The notes under the pieces were generated by a model, which saw only the letters and a program-made list of their open reading frames with translations, had not been told where the DNA came from and ran no database searches. A DNA stretch of 64,000 bases, from contig WBMZ01003425.1 of assembly GCA_013400975.1 (NCBI GenBank), forward strand, positions 124,001 to 188,000. Direction: 5' to 3'. A program made the position numbers and the translations under genes. Positions 50,001 through 63,469 of this stretch are shown here, one piece after another (the first letter of the stretch is position 1; each line of letters opens with the position of its first letter). The DNA comes from Atrichornis clamosus (Eukaryota > Chordata > Aves > Passeriformes > Menuridae).

Positions 50001-51788
50001 TGCTTGCATTTGTACTTCTGCCAAAGTTTTCTGTACAAGACTGTGTTTGAAACTCTGGTTTCCCGGAACTAGACAGGAGCTGGTGCATCTCTGAATAAAA
50101 AAGCAAATGGCTTAAGCTATAATATTAGGGGTTCCTTTCCAAACATTTTTCCAGAATTGGCAAAACCCCTTTCAGAGTGATCCCCTACAAGCAAACTTAA
50201 CATACTGAATATATCCACAGCAGTGATTTTAGGTGTTGTAAAAAACATCAATATTAAATCAGTAACATCCATACCCAGTTAACCAAATGAATCCAGAGCC
50301 AAAACCTCAGAGTAACTCCAAGGGCTTCCAACCTCTTTGATTTCCTATTCTTTGGATGAGATGCACGCTACAATCTCTTTAGTAAAAATCCCTTAGAGAA
50401 CTTTGCAACAACCCTTCAGTACAACAGTCTGGCTCAAATCCATCTCCTGTAATTATATTTCACTCTCAATAGCCTTTCCTTTGCAGTCTTACTCTACCAT
50501 CCTGAAATATAGCCTAATATATGATGCCTAGGAGCTGCTGCCTAATACCTTCCAGTGGAGGGCATAATTTCGATACCAAGGATATTAATTTTAATTTAAA
50601 CTTTGTGAAAATTAATGTTTTAAAACAAAAGATACCACATAGAACCTCTGCTAATGATCATCAGCTCTCCCCCAAGATTATCTCTGGATGGGTTAAGTGT
50701 TTAGATCTGTCAGAGATTACTCACTCTGCATAACTCCCAAACTTGATACCTCTAGGGGTTCTTCACAGTCTGTGTGTTTACCTGTGGAGATGGCATGGTG
50801 CCTGGCTGCTCACAAGTTGGTCAGACACTTCCCCTAAGACATAAGTTTCCAGGGAATATGAAAGCTCAGACAGGAGTCCTAGATAACATTTAAGTGCCAT
50901 CACTTTTACAGGAAATCCTTTCCACTGTGACAGCTCTGCCACACTGGTGTCACATCCCTCTTTACACTTCATCACGCCTGTTCACACTTTGGTGCATTGA
51001 TGAATCAATTAAAGCACTTTCTTGGCTTTTTCTCTCTCCCGTTTGCATGAATATGGGGCTGTTGGCTCACAGCGTGACAAACTTTCACATCTAGATTTTC
51101 AAACTTTTCCTGGAAGCTAGCAGAAATACATGCTCCACATGTAAATTAACTGGTATAGCAGGATGACAGTGGATTATTTCTCTGGCCCTATTTTGTTTTC
51201 TTGCAAATTTTACATAATGGTGGCTCTGATCTCCCAGAACTGGTAGATTGAAAAGGAATATCTGGTTTACTTTTTATTTGTGTGGGTTATGCAATAGCTA
51301 CTACTATTCAAAGCTATTATGTTTGGATTGTGTGCTAAAGACACTATATTTTTGGTATCTGTTCCAAAATCTGGATATCTTAACAAATACACATTAAACT
51401 CTGAACCTAATTTGGGTTCCTGATAGAATTGGCTTGAATTTCAGGAGTGATACATGCCCATAAATCCCAACGTAATTAGAGAGCACTTCAGGCACTTGAC
51501 AGCTTGGGAAACATAGTTTCTTCTACCTAGATGATGGAGCATATGATAGAATCTACATTTAGCTATGTTCAAAAATGTTTCTATGATTGAGGTTACCATG
51601 CACGTACCAGTGTAATCCATGGGCAGCATTTTAATATCAAGTCTATGGAAAGCCCAAGTTTCATAATTATCAAGATGTACTGGTATATCTCCTTGAACAT
51701 TAGCCTAAAAAAACGTAACCACATTCTAAAGGTTTTCAAAGCTGCTTAAAGAGAGCAACCCCAGAGAACTCTCTCTACCGGAAAGTTT
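47012..51788. other. Noncoding DNA, no gene seen
   Basis: The segment 47,020-47,330 is GC-richer and carries the 142-codon minus-strand frame 46,888-47,316, which crosses low-complexity sequence and shows no domain. A C run lies at 48,907-48,914, A-rich at 49,203-49,230, and a 17-base T run at 49,334-49,350. Nothing else was identified. Confidence 0.5.
49334..49350. repeat. Poly-T run, 17 bases
   Basis: An uninterrupted homopolymer; no retroposon body recognised on either side. Confidence 0.9.
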
Positions 51789-51810
51789 GTCTACTTTTCA
51801 AAAAGTAGAC
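51789..51810. repeat. Perfect 10-bp inverted repeat
   Basis: GTCTACTTTT and AAAAGTAGAC are separated by two bases (CA). A near-palindrome that could extrude as a hairpin. A few of this size are expected by chance in a window this long. Confidence 0.8.
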
Positions 51811-51915
51811 TGGAATGTCCCCCAAAGGTAAATGAATGGGTCTCTAGTCCTGGCCTCACACACTCATTGCAGAACCAGCTCTGGAACTGGCAGGACACAG
51901 AAGAGGAGCCTGTTA

Positions 51916-51942
51916 TTATGTAGGTAGATTATGCCTACATAA
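51916..51942. repeat. 9-bp inverted repeat with 9-base loop
   Basis: TTATGTAGG and CCTACATAA flank TAGATTATG. Followed by an alternating purine-pyrimidine stretch (ACATACACGTGTACGTGT) of a kind that can adopt unusual DNA structure. Biological meaning unknown. Confidence 0.75.
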
Positions 51943-54900
51943 ATACATACACGTGTACGTGTCTTTATATACATACACACAAGTCAGGAAAACAGTGTGA
52001 AAATAGAGATATTTTACATAGCAATAATTGAAGGAAATATATGTCCACCCAAGTTTAGTATCGTGAGTGACCACACAAAGTTAGATAAGCCTTGCCCAAA
52101 GATTTACCAGTGACACTCAAAGCTCACATAAACTGTACTGCTGAGACCATTACTGTACCTTTCTAAAAATATGCAAAGTAATCCACTAATTTGATTGTGA
52201 AATCCTTTACTAAGTAAGGAGTGAACTAACATGTGTTCTTTGAAGACAGCTACATTATCCTTTAAATAAAAGGATTTTTGAGCTGTACTTCTCACCATAT
52301 GTGAAGTATATGCCCTTCATTACAATAAAGTGCTTAATACCACAGTTTTTCTTATGAAAGTTGACCCTACTCTCTACTATTAATTTTTCTAAAAAATATT
52401 TTCATGAGGGGTCCTGCCTATAACACGCAGCTTTGCAACATGGATTTGAAGATACAGATTTTATCTTAAACATGAATAAAATTGTTACCCACTAAAATCT
52501 TTCTTAACCTGTTGCAGCTAAAGAGGCATTCTGAACCTTTCCCACAATACTTTTTCAAGAAGCCAAGGTAAAAATAATCTGTGTTGAAGCTTAACTCCTA
52601 ATTCCTGAAATTAGGTATTTCCCAATTAGAAAAGAAAGCTCTTCCAAGAAAAGTGACAGGTGAGTATTTACTTTCTGTTTAAAGACTTTTTTGATTAAAA
52701 GATATTGAAACAGATAACACAACAAAATTAGTTTTTGCTGTGGTGGCCAGGTTAAGGTTTATGCTGTTGCTAGGATATAGTGCCCTATCACAGCCAATCT
52801 TGACGGTGAAAATTGGTGCCTTAATTTCCCAGTGGTCCATGCTACTTCTGACTTAGGCCTCAGTCTGGTTAATCATGCTGTCATTCTCACTACAGATTGC
52901 CTTTTGACATCTTCATCTGCAAAAAGATTCTATAGTCAAGTCTGACTATGGTGAGTCAATTCAGTATTTCACTGGTGGCCAAGACTGAACTAGTGGTCAA
53001 GTTTCTCCTGAAAAGAAGAGATTCGCTAAAGGATGAGGAATACAGTAATTAAAGAGTTATTTTTCTTGGCAGAGGCAGGCATGGGCCACGCCTGAGCGAA
53101 ATGTAATTGGAGCAGTGACCACATTTGAGTGGTGGTAGTGCAGTGTCAGGAGCCATTGACACTGTCACACAGGAGTCACGAGACAGAGCCTGCCCCTGCT
53201 TGTGCTGGTTTAAATAACAGACCAGAACAAAGCTGCTTCTGATTCACACTTGAGAACTGAAATGTGCATTACACGTGGTGTTTTCTTGTCTCAAATCACA
53301 GGTCCTGCTAAAGACACATATTTAGACAACTTTCTTCCCTAAAAGTTAATTTCTCAGATTTTGCTGGGATTTCAAATACACTGTTCATAATGTGTGATCC
53401 ATTGGTGCAATGGATCATCGGTATTCATTCCTTCACAAAGGTGCAATTCACTCCCTCAAGCCACCTACACATTTGCCCCCTCTGAGGCAGTTCCCTGATG
53501 CATTGAGTTGTGAGATATGCCCAATAGAGCATGCCTTGCAAAGACATGCCTGCTGTCAAGTGCTGCTCAAAAACCTTTCTGAGGATGAGTGACAGGCATC
53601 TTCACCTGAAGAGAAACATAAAAAACTTCTAAGATTCAAACAAGGTGAATTCTGGCAGGCTGAAAAGCAGGCAGCTGTCTGAAAATTAAAACTAACCTGT
53701 GTGTTATACAAGGTAAGAAATTAATTATGTTAGAAAATCAAGATAGAGACTGTAATTTACATGTAATTATATCCACACTACATGTTTGTTTTTTCTGAAC
53801 ATGTTATTGCTTTCACTGCCATATAAGTTTAATGTGTCCACAAATTGCATTAGATTCCAATTTCCACCAGAGACTGTGAGCAGATGTCAAAATTATAACA
53901 GTGAAGAAATGCAACAAAACACTGCGCTGTTTTGCTATAGGTAGGAATGAACAGGAAGCATTTTAGTATTTTGAATAATTTATTGATGCTTTTGAAAAGC
54001 AGATGTACTCTCATTAACACTGTCTCTCTGCCCTCACTAGCAAGATTTCTTCTGGTGCCAGTATTCTACTATTTCTTCCCACAACTATAAAAGCAGACCA
54101 CTTACTACAGAAAACTACGAAGAAACAGTACAGTCAGCCTTGCAGAAGATTTCTCAACTGTTACTATTATTTTATTAGACAAGAGCAGAAAGATCATCTG
54201 ATGCTCTTGGCACCTTCCTTGATACCTGACAGGTCTCCTGGCTGTGGAGATATCAATTACTGATGGGAGGACAAAAAAAAAATCTTGTTTGTAGTAAATC
54301 CAATGAGCCAAACTCTGCCACTCTTATTTGCAGTGGCTAATAGCAAGGGAATCTAAAATTAAAATTCTCTTTCTTTCAGAAAGGGTAGCTAACCCTTAGC
54401 ATAACCTAGTATAAGAACTTGAAGTTTCTGGAAGACAGCATAGCCCAAATGAATCTGACTAACATAGGAGCTAAAGGGAAATACATGTAGTTACAGGAGA
54501 CTAGAACAGGGAAGCGAGCAAGGAACTGATTGAAAGTATGGCTAAAGAAATAATTCAAATTATTTGGAATGTATAACCCAAAATCAGAACAAACCCCAAA
54601 TCTAAATATAAAGACTCGGTTTTGCAAATGCACAAAATGGCAAATAAAAGCATGCATTTTTAACAAAACATAGGAATATACTTGGTCAAAGAGTTTCCAG
54701 CAAGGGTTTCCAGTTAACCTAATTACAAGTCCTCTGCTAATTCACATCATTTTACTAGTAAAGGCATTGCTTCTGTTTAAAACAAGGCTAAAACCAGTAT
54801 TATCCCTCACATGTAATAATCACACACACAGCACTTATGCAGCAGTGACATACATGTACTAAATGCTGAAACCAAGTGATAAATTGCATTTCTCCAGCAC

Positions 54901-57119
54901 CTCTGATCGCCTCACCTGCATTCTGCCCACTAATCCATCTTTGCCAGGACTACCTCTAACCTTCCAAACCTATCAGCTGCTTGCAGACAACCATCATTTT
55001 TTCAGATAATAACCTGCTAAAAACATGTTTTCTTCCTTCCTACAAATGAGGAATTTGCCCCCAAAATGTATTGGTCTGAGGTTCAGGGCATTCTTAGGGC
55101 ACTGACAAATTTAAAGTCCAGTATCTCAGAACACTTGAAGGTTAGAAATGAGTATTTTATATAAATGGCGAAGAGGTACAAATTCACTCCCCTAATTGTT
55201 CAATATAGGCTTGACCAGATGTAAAAGTTTTATTTTAGTCATGGTAGATCATAAGATGTCAATTTTTCAAATTGCCATGCTGTGAGGCACAGAAAGGCTC
55301 TCAGCTCATGCTTAAGTGTGCTAAAGTTAATTGCTCAGGTTCTCTACCTTGAAAGACCTGTAAGATTAAATTCACATCACTAAAGAAGGTTCGTGTAAAG
55401 GAAGTAAAGAGAGAGGCATATGCACACGTGATCCTTAAGAATTTCAAAAATCATCTACTGCTACGTGGCTCTATGCTTTACCAATCCAAGTTTATTCACA
55501 TCAAATCAACTCCAAGTGCAGCTGAAGTCTGACACACACTTAGATTTTTTTTTCTTCTGTTGCGTAAATAAAACACCAGGACACACTGCCAACATTGTCA
55601 GAAGCTGTGTGCATGTATAGAGAACTACTGAAATCAAGGTCTGTGCCCTGCCTCAAGAGAAGGCAGGCATTTCTCATTGTGAGCTTGGGCTAAGCAGCAC
55701 ATCCCTCCACTGCACACAGATAACACAACCAAAACGCCAATCAAACCACCACCTCCCTTCCACCTCTGTGTAGTGTACTGTGATGCAGGGATATTAGACA
55801 CTGTGAAACATCAAACTGCCCTGATGTACTCCAGAGCTCTCACACACACTCCTGAGGAAAGCTCTGTCTGTCTCATCTCCCTGATGTACGACTGGTGGGT
55901 TAGCACGATCCAGAGAGCTGAGACCTAGGGAAAAAGCAGACCTACACACGCAGACCTTCTGGCAGGTCCTCACACCTCTGGCACAACAGTACAACGGATG
56001 ATGCAATTAACACTAGTTAAAGACCGAAACAAAAAAGAACATTAAGTGCCAGGATAAAGTTTTCTCATGGCAGTATTTTAGGTCATACATGGCCCGCGTG
56101 TTTTACCTGTACCTACTTCTACAGAACCCGAGTGTGAGAATTACATACAGATCAATACCTACTGGGACAAATCTATCAAGTTATTTTTGCATAGAGTTAA
56201 TTAAAACCGATGCAAATCTCAGAAGAATGTGAAGGTCTTGTTTGATATCGTCACCTTCAAAAAACCTGTATGTAGACATAAATTCTACAGTCCTTGGTCT
56301 TTGATAAAACAAATTTCGCTTCAATTTTAGTGAGAGTTAGATTATCATAGGACATATGTTTCCATAAGATCCTGTAAACAGACCTTATTTTATTTATCTT
56401 CTAGGAGTGAGCATTTAACAGAGCTGGGATTCACACCTTGGGATCAAAGGAGCATAGGTATTTGAAACCTGATGCTTATACCAATAAAATATCTGCTCTG
56501 GGACATGCTCTTTATGTTTTCCCTCTCTCCTCTCACAAGTTAAATTCTCTAATATAAGCTTTATATTCACAAGCTTTTGGAATATCATAAATTTACCAGA
56601 AAACTCTGCTTTAAAAGAAAGAAACCAAAATGATGAACTTTGGATTACATTGACTTTTAACAGCCTTTCCTGAGCTTCCATGTGGTAGCAGGATTAAGCT
56701 TAGTAATCGAGACAAAGATATATTTAGATTCTAAATAAAATTAGTTTTCTTGTGGGCAGATCTTAAACCAAACAGAAGGAAGGAATAAGAAATCAGTGAC
56801 AAATAAACATTTTATTTGCTAATTGTTTAAACAGAAGTTGCTCGTAATTACCTAAGTTTTAATGGTTTACTAACAGAAACAATTCTTAGCTAACACATTG
56901 CTTTATGAGAAGTGAAGAGGGTTGTAAATGCACTGTACTATAATCTGTGCCTTCCTTCATATGTTGTGATTATGTGTTCAGTAAATAGCACCCAGACTAA
57001 AAAGACCTTGTTGTGAAATCAAGCAACATTAACTCATTAAGTCAATAATTCATGGATTCTTTTATCTAAAGTGGCAACATCACACCATCAATTCACAAAA
57101 CAGCCACTTCTCCGAAGTG
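51943..57119. other. Noncoding DNA, no gene seen
   Basis: Contains one possible noncoding exon: an acceptor-like TTGCAG at 52,512-52,517 and the consensus donor ACAG|GTGAGT after 52,659 bound a 142-base interval with stops in all frames. Otherwise AT-rich with short frames only and no repeats of note. Confidence 0.5.
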
Positions 57120-57350
57120 TATGTGATGATAATAATGGATTTTCTAACAATACACTCCCAGAGCAAGGTCACTGCGCACAGATGCGGTGGACGCCATGAT
57201 CTGACCTAGGTCAGCAAAACAAGCTTTATTATTGAACCTAATTATGAACTATCAAGATAATGGCCTAGACTAAACTGTTTCCTTAGGGATTATTTAGAAA
57301 CTAGTCAGCCATTTTAGGTTCAAATCTACTGGACAGCACTACCTTCCAAC
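57120..57350. promoter_or_regulatory. Candidate element with nuclear-receptor half-sites
   Basis: A 14-base perfect palindrome CTGACCTAGGTCAG (57,201-57,214) holds two AGGTCA half-sites in everted arrangement with no spacer. A third, GCAAGGTCA, lies about 40 bases upstream near 57,163-57,171 and fits the extended monomer site of NR5A/ERR-type receptors. The same stretch has three CpGs in a CpG-poor region and TAAT words after it. Motifs are seen directly; receptor binding is inference. Confidence 0.28.
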
Positions 57351-58343
57351 GTAGAGCAAACGCTAGGTACAGTACATACACACACATACTCCATATCTGT
57401 TTTTAAATATCCCCATTGTTGCCAAAGAAAACTCACACATGCAAAGCACATATTCAAATAAGACTGAACTGCATTTTTCATTAGGACAGTCTAGTCAAGT
57501 GAAAACACAAAGAAAAAGGATGCATGCAAATCTGCACGGACGTCCTCTATGGGATAACATTCCAAACTTGGGTCTTGGTTTTTCTTGGGTCTAGCAATAA
57601 AGGCCTTTTAATACATTCCGATAGTAATGCAATACTAATAAGCAAAGAGAAATGAAACAAAAAAACTCTTTGGGATATCATTGGCTGTTTTCAGACCAAC
57701 CACTGTAACACTGATGATGTTTACAATCTATTTCAAATTTATTCTATAAGAGAGCTCATGTAGGCAAAGTATTTCATGCTTCTTACATTTCCCTGATAAG
57801 TTAAAATTAATGCATGGGATCAATGCTGCCTAGTGTCATTTTTGCTCAGCTGGGGGTATTTTTACTTTTTCCCCCCCTCCCTCTAGAAAGATAAAACATT
57901 TCGGTTGAGTTCACCTCTCCAGCCTGAAAAGTCATTAAAATGTTTCCTCCCCTTGTGTGCCTCACACTGCAATTCTCCCAGGTGTATAGAACTGACTCAT
58001 TATTATTTTATATTTCAGCCAATGTAATTATATCCAAGTTTCAGAAAGGAATGGTTCCTTGAGATCAGAGTTCTTCCTGTGTTAGAAGTAAAGCCAACCT
58101 CTGAGTACTCCTGGCAGGGGAAGATTGATTCCCTGTATGATTCCCTCAATTATTTAAAATTATCTTGTTTTTATTTAAGCTTTTGATTCATATGATAATA
58201 CTAGACCTAGTTTAGAGATGTTTGTTTTTCTAAGATCAGAGTTCTGTTGCTGGGATAAACTTCTCACCTTTAATTCAGCTTCCAGTCCCAGTGAACCAGG
58301 CAACCTGTATGAATTAACATGATGTGATTGACCCTGTACCTAG
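57351..58343. other. Noncoding DNA, no gene seen
   Basis: AT-rich; holds one octamer ATGCAAAT at 57,524-57,531 and an acceptor-like C/T tract ending CTCTAG at 57,886. No frame of note. Confidence 0.5.
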
Positions 58344-58376
58344 CCCGTGGGTTGGTAATGAGATCCAACCCATGGG
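58344..58376. repeat. 12-bp inverted repeat (hairpin)
   Basis: CCCGTGGGTTGG and CCAACCCATGGG are separated by nine bases and pair fully if one G-U pair is allowed. In RNA this would be a stable stem-loop. No microRNA that I know matches, and the stem is too short for a canonical precursor. Confidence 0.8.
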
Positions 58377-61300
58377 AAAACGTGTAGGGAGAAGGGAGGA
58401 GGCAGCTTAGCCTGAAACCTTTCCTTTAACTGGTTGGCCTGTGAACCCATATGAACTGGATCTCCCACAGAAGTCATGGTTTGAAAGTAACGCTTTCAAA
58501 ATCACACTTGGAAAGGTTTGCATAGCCCTAGTGCTAATACACTGGGGCAATTTGCAGAAAATTTTGTATTCCTTCACTCCATACTGACAAAGACTGAAGG
58601 TTCACAAGCTCTAGGCCAAAAGAAACCATAAGGGAAAAGCAGTTTTTCACAAAAATCAAGATAAAAGAATGACTTTGTCATACATTGATGGAGTGAGTCT
58701 TTAGGAATAAATGTAAGAAGGAAGGAGGAGAGAAAAAACCCTACTTTTCCAGGGGCATTGCTGAAAAAGTACTTTTTTTTCGTTTTTTTTTTTTTTTTTA
58801 GAAATAGGCTTTTCTCCATTTCATGTCCTGAATTAACCAAGCTATATTTATTCTGTATTACATAGCCTACTATAGTAAGGCTTCTGATTTTTTGTACAAT
58901 CATTTTGTGCTGTCTGGAGGAAATTGAGAGTTGGATTAACAACAGCTGCTTAGGAGGACATTCCTAAACAGATGAGTTAAAGTGTTCTTAAAAAGTTTTG
59001 TGTAATAATTTATATACTTTTTCTATTAATATGTCAAGAAGAAAGAGCAGGAATTAGAGGTGCTGGTAGCACCATTCTCATATTAAGTACAGGTTAGACA
59101 GCAGAATTGTTTACCAGGTATACTATGTACCAACAGACACACAGAAAAAATATCAAGCATTCAGTCTAAGTTCTAAAGGAACCCAAATCATTATTTTAAA
59201 AGGAATTCAGAAGGAAAAACAAACATCAGTTTAAAAAATTAAAAATTCCCAGGGAATTGGTGCAAAAAACCCCCAAACTTAAGCTTGTGAAACACCAAGG
59301 AAGGAGTTGGAAACACAACCAAAATGCTCAACAACTGAGAAGATGAAAGGACAGAGGAAAAAAAAAAGTACAATCGCACAGGTCTATAGTATTGTAAAGA
59401 AAACAGTTCTTTTGAAAAAAAAATCTAATTTTTAAATAAGTGTTTTGAATAAAATATCTAAACCTCTGAAAAAGTACCTAAATATAAGCACCAATAGCTC
59501 CTCATCTGAAATAAACACTACTATTCCATCTTTCAACAGAAAAGGTCTGGCTCAAGTTAAAACCATTTGTCAGCTAAAAGCACATTGTTGTGTTTTAATA
59601 GCTCAATAAAGAGAAGAACCAGTCCTGCTGTGGTACAGTCCTATTTCTTCCTTTGCAATAGCAGCTCAGGTACCTTTCAATGAGAGCTTCATCAGCTGAT
59701 ACATTTGGGACTGAAGTCTGTCTAGGCCTCCAATTTACATTATTTTTGTACATGCTGTACTTCTACAATTCTCATGGATTTCCTGAAAACATGGAGCTAC
59801 CAAATAACGTCCACATAGATGTCAAAATATAATTCTAGACATCTAGTGGCAGGGAACTGACATTTGAAAGGAAAGTTTTTCTGCAACTCAACATTCTGAA
59901 GCAATCCCGCTAACTTTCCCACCCCTTTTCCTGTTGCTTCTGTCCCTTTGCTCCTCAGCCTGCCATGGCTGCACCAGCTGCAGCAAACAGCTGGAACTGA
60001 AGACAGCTGAAAGCTGAAGAATAGCACAGCAGGGAGACAAAGAGTCAGTGCTTATTAAAGTTTTGGGGCACAAAAAAAATGCTTTCCTTCTATAGGAGAT
60101 AGAACACCTAGGTTGTGCACCCTTGCTCCAGCAAGCCACCTCAATACTTAAATTATACTTTTAAGACAAGATGATGGCACTCATTGTTTTGCAGTGTCCT
60201 ACTTTCAGGAAGCTGTGCACTGCTTCCCTGCCACAGGCTGCAGGCAACACGGGCTCTGAGCAAACATCACAGAAACTAGCAAGTATCTTACTCATTTAAT
60301 TAGACTTCAGTGCATCTTTGTGGAGCAACATGAAAACACAGGGTGTGGAAGGCACTGGAGTTAGCACATTGCTAGTTAACATTTCTGGAACTTTCCTAGA
60401 AAGGTAATATAATGCAAAATTGAAACAACTACAAAAAGCATTTGATATGGTAAATATCTAAGATATGACAGTGGGAAACATTGAGCAGTCTTGCATAAAT
60501 TATAAGCATTTCAGGCAATCTGATTTTCTCCTTTTTGTGTATGCACACACCCACCTGGTGTTACAGGTATACACCTGCCACCTTTGGTGAGCAGACCAAG
60601 CCTTTTCATGAAACACATGTGCTGAATCAGGCCAACACATTTTTTCATACTTAAGTGCATGCAATAAAATCAATTGTCTGGAGCATTATCTGATGTAGTC
60701 AGCCAGTGGAAGGCACTTCACATTTTGTTTATGCCTATTGCTGTTCACTGTTTTAAAATAAAGCATCTCTAAATGGCCTTAGCTTTTCACTGTAATTCTA
60801 CTACACTTCTAGACTCCAGATAAGGAAGGAAATGCTGAACAGACAAGACTACAAAATATTAAAAGGTAGAATACCTTAAAACATTGAAAACTATGTGTCA
60901 TTTAAATGAATTTCAAGGAATATATATTCTCTCTCCTATCTTGTCTTGATTACACTATTAAAAATAGAGGTATGATTGAAAGGCATCAGGCCAGTCCTTC
61001 AATAATATTAAAGAGAAACTCCTTGACAGACTGGATTATACTTCTAACACTGTGTTCCTCCCACCTTCCTACAGTCCTTAGTTAGTCCCCGAATCCTTGC
61101 TGGAATCAACAGTTTTTATCTGATGGTGACTGCAGATAAGTATCAGGATAGCAGAGTTACTAGCTACAATAAGAGGATACACAGCTTTTGTGCTAATAAG
61201 CACTTCTGTTTAAATGCTTAGAGCAATTAGTCCTTTTGTGTCAACTATTGATTATGCAGACTGATAGACAAAAATCCCACACAGCCTCATTCTTCTTTCT

Positions 61301-63469
61301 CCTGGATTTCTAAAGAGCAAAACTGGCTTAAAGCAATTGTAAAGCAGAGTGATATTCCATCTTTGGAATCAAGAGCAGCTTAGCTGTTTGAAAGAGCAGC
61401 AGTGATGGGTTTGACTAGGAGTGAGAAAAGCAATTTCTGATGTATTTCTTTTTCAGTGCTATTTCATGAAAATATCCAATTTTGATACCAGCTTTCTAGA
61501 CCAAGTATGAAGAAGGTTCTTTCATGAAGTTTTAACTATGAACAACTGTATCTGTTTCTAATTAAAACTATTTTTGACTTCTTGCACAGTTAATCTACAT
61601 GCGTTCAATATAAAATTTTCTTTCTAAAGAATAAACACACTTCAAAGTTTGTGGATTTTGAATAATCTTCTGTCTTAATTATGGGGCTCCAGCACAACAT
61701 TAACTTCAACCATAATTACCACACTTCTGGAGTATATTATGTGTAAAATTGCTTGTTTTATTTATAAAGCGTATCGCTTAAATAAAATGATTTTAGAGGG
61801 TCTTTCAAAAAAACTAAGAAGAAACAACTAGTATTTGCAATAGCACAAATGCACATTTTTTCTAAAATGTAAAAATGCTTCTTATAAAAAGAAAAAATGA
61901 TAAGGATAAAAAGATAAAGCAAAGTTTATAAAAACAGCATTTGGATTTTTGTGATGCCATTTTACTTACATGGACATTGCTGAATCAGTACCAGATTCTT
62001 AACACATTTAAGTTAAATATACAGAAACACTGAAAGAGTAAATACCTGGCATAAGAGCCACATGATTTTTATTGGTAGCAACCACAGTCAACAGTTACGT
62101 GAGGTATTACAAGCCTATTGTTGTATTAACTGACTTTAAGTGCTACTGTTCCTATGATTATTTCTATAGTAATATTTTCACCAAAACATGGGAATCCTTG
62201 AAAACTCAGAGCAGGAGAAAGTTGGAATTCAGTGTCTCCCAATTTTCAGCAATTTGTTGAAGATTCCTTTTCAAGACAGAAATATAATGAAGATTAAAAG
62301 AAAAGCATAACTTCTCAATTTCATGTGAAAACCAGCAAGGCATTTAATTCTGTATGTGACTGCTTTTTCATAGTTTTTATATTGCTGCACTGCTGCTTCA
62401 CACCAAAGTGACTGTGAAGCTACTTCATGAACTACTCATTGATCTCTATGAATTTATTACAAACACTCTGGACCTTATTATAACAGCATCCTTGAAAGAC
62501 AAGCATTTTGAATGTCACAAGGAGATGTTGCTGTAATAAAGGAGGATGTAATAGACCTTCATGCACAGCATTTGTGAGCCAGAACATTTTCAAAGAGAAT
62601 AATGTAAGTGCCTTATAAGGAAGGTGGATCCTATACATATTTCAGTTTGAAGATTCCTTGATATAATACTTTAAATCTATAGAAGGATTCTGTCTTCAGA
62701 CATACACAGGAACATACTAGCCTGTATCATATTCATGTTTTGAAGAAAATACACAATTTGCCAAGATAATTAATACACTTTTACTACTACTTTCCCTGCA
62801 CCAAGACGAATACAAAGTACGAACATCTGGTCACCAAAGCTGATAGGAGCATTAAATTCCTGTGAATGTATAAAAAAATTGTACAAATCAATTATAGTAT
62901 AGATTTCTAGGGGTAATATTTTGATACTTCTAATGCTAGACCTGTTTGGAATCTCCACGCTAAATACAATATCAGGTGCCCAAAATCCTCGAGGGCTCTG
63001 GCCAGTATCTGGGCCCATATTATAAGCATTCACACAAAGCAACTACAAATAGAGGAGCTAAACTTCTGTTCAGATATCATATAAATGTCTTCAGGGTTAT
63101 TAGCATTTGACACATGCAAAATAATTGCAATGTATTTTGGCAAGTACCTGTTAGCACAGTCATTTATGAAGTTTAAATGTTTAGTACTGGGTTATTCATG
63201 GCTGCATTTTATAACCAAGTAATGTAATTATAGGAATCTGCCATATCTGATTAATGTTCTTTTTTGCCAGGATTTCTTGAGCTTAAAAACACCTTCTCTT
63301 GTTGTTTTGCTTTCCACAAGCACTGTTGATCCCATTACTGAAATCTCTACTCAACCATTAGGTTACTTTTTGTAAGTGCATGCATTACTTTTGAAAGCTG
63401 TTGAACTTCCAGATTTATGACACTGAAAATCAAAGCCATTGATCCACCAGGCAAATACATTACAGAGAG
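58377..63469. other. Noncoding DNA, no gene seen
   Basis: A T run broken once by CG occupies 58,773-58,799 and accounts for the lysine run in a minus-strand frame there. Two CACCTG boxes 20 bases apart (60,552 and 60,572) are the only motif cluster I noted. No genes, RNA genes or transposon ends seen. Confidence 0.5.
58773..58799. repeat. Poly-T run with one CG interruption
   Basis: Eight T, then CG, then seventeen T. A low-complexity tract with no recognisable retroposon attached. Confidence 0.9.
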
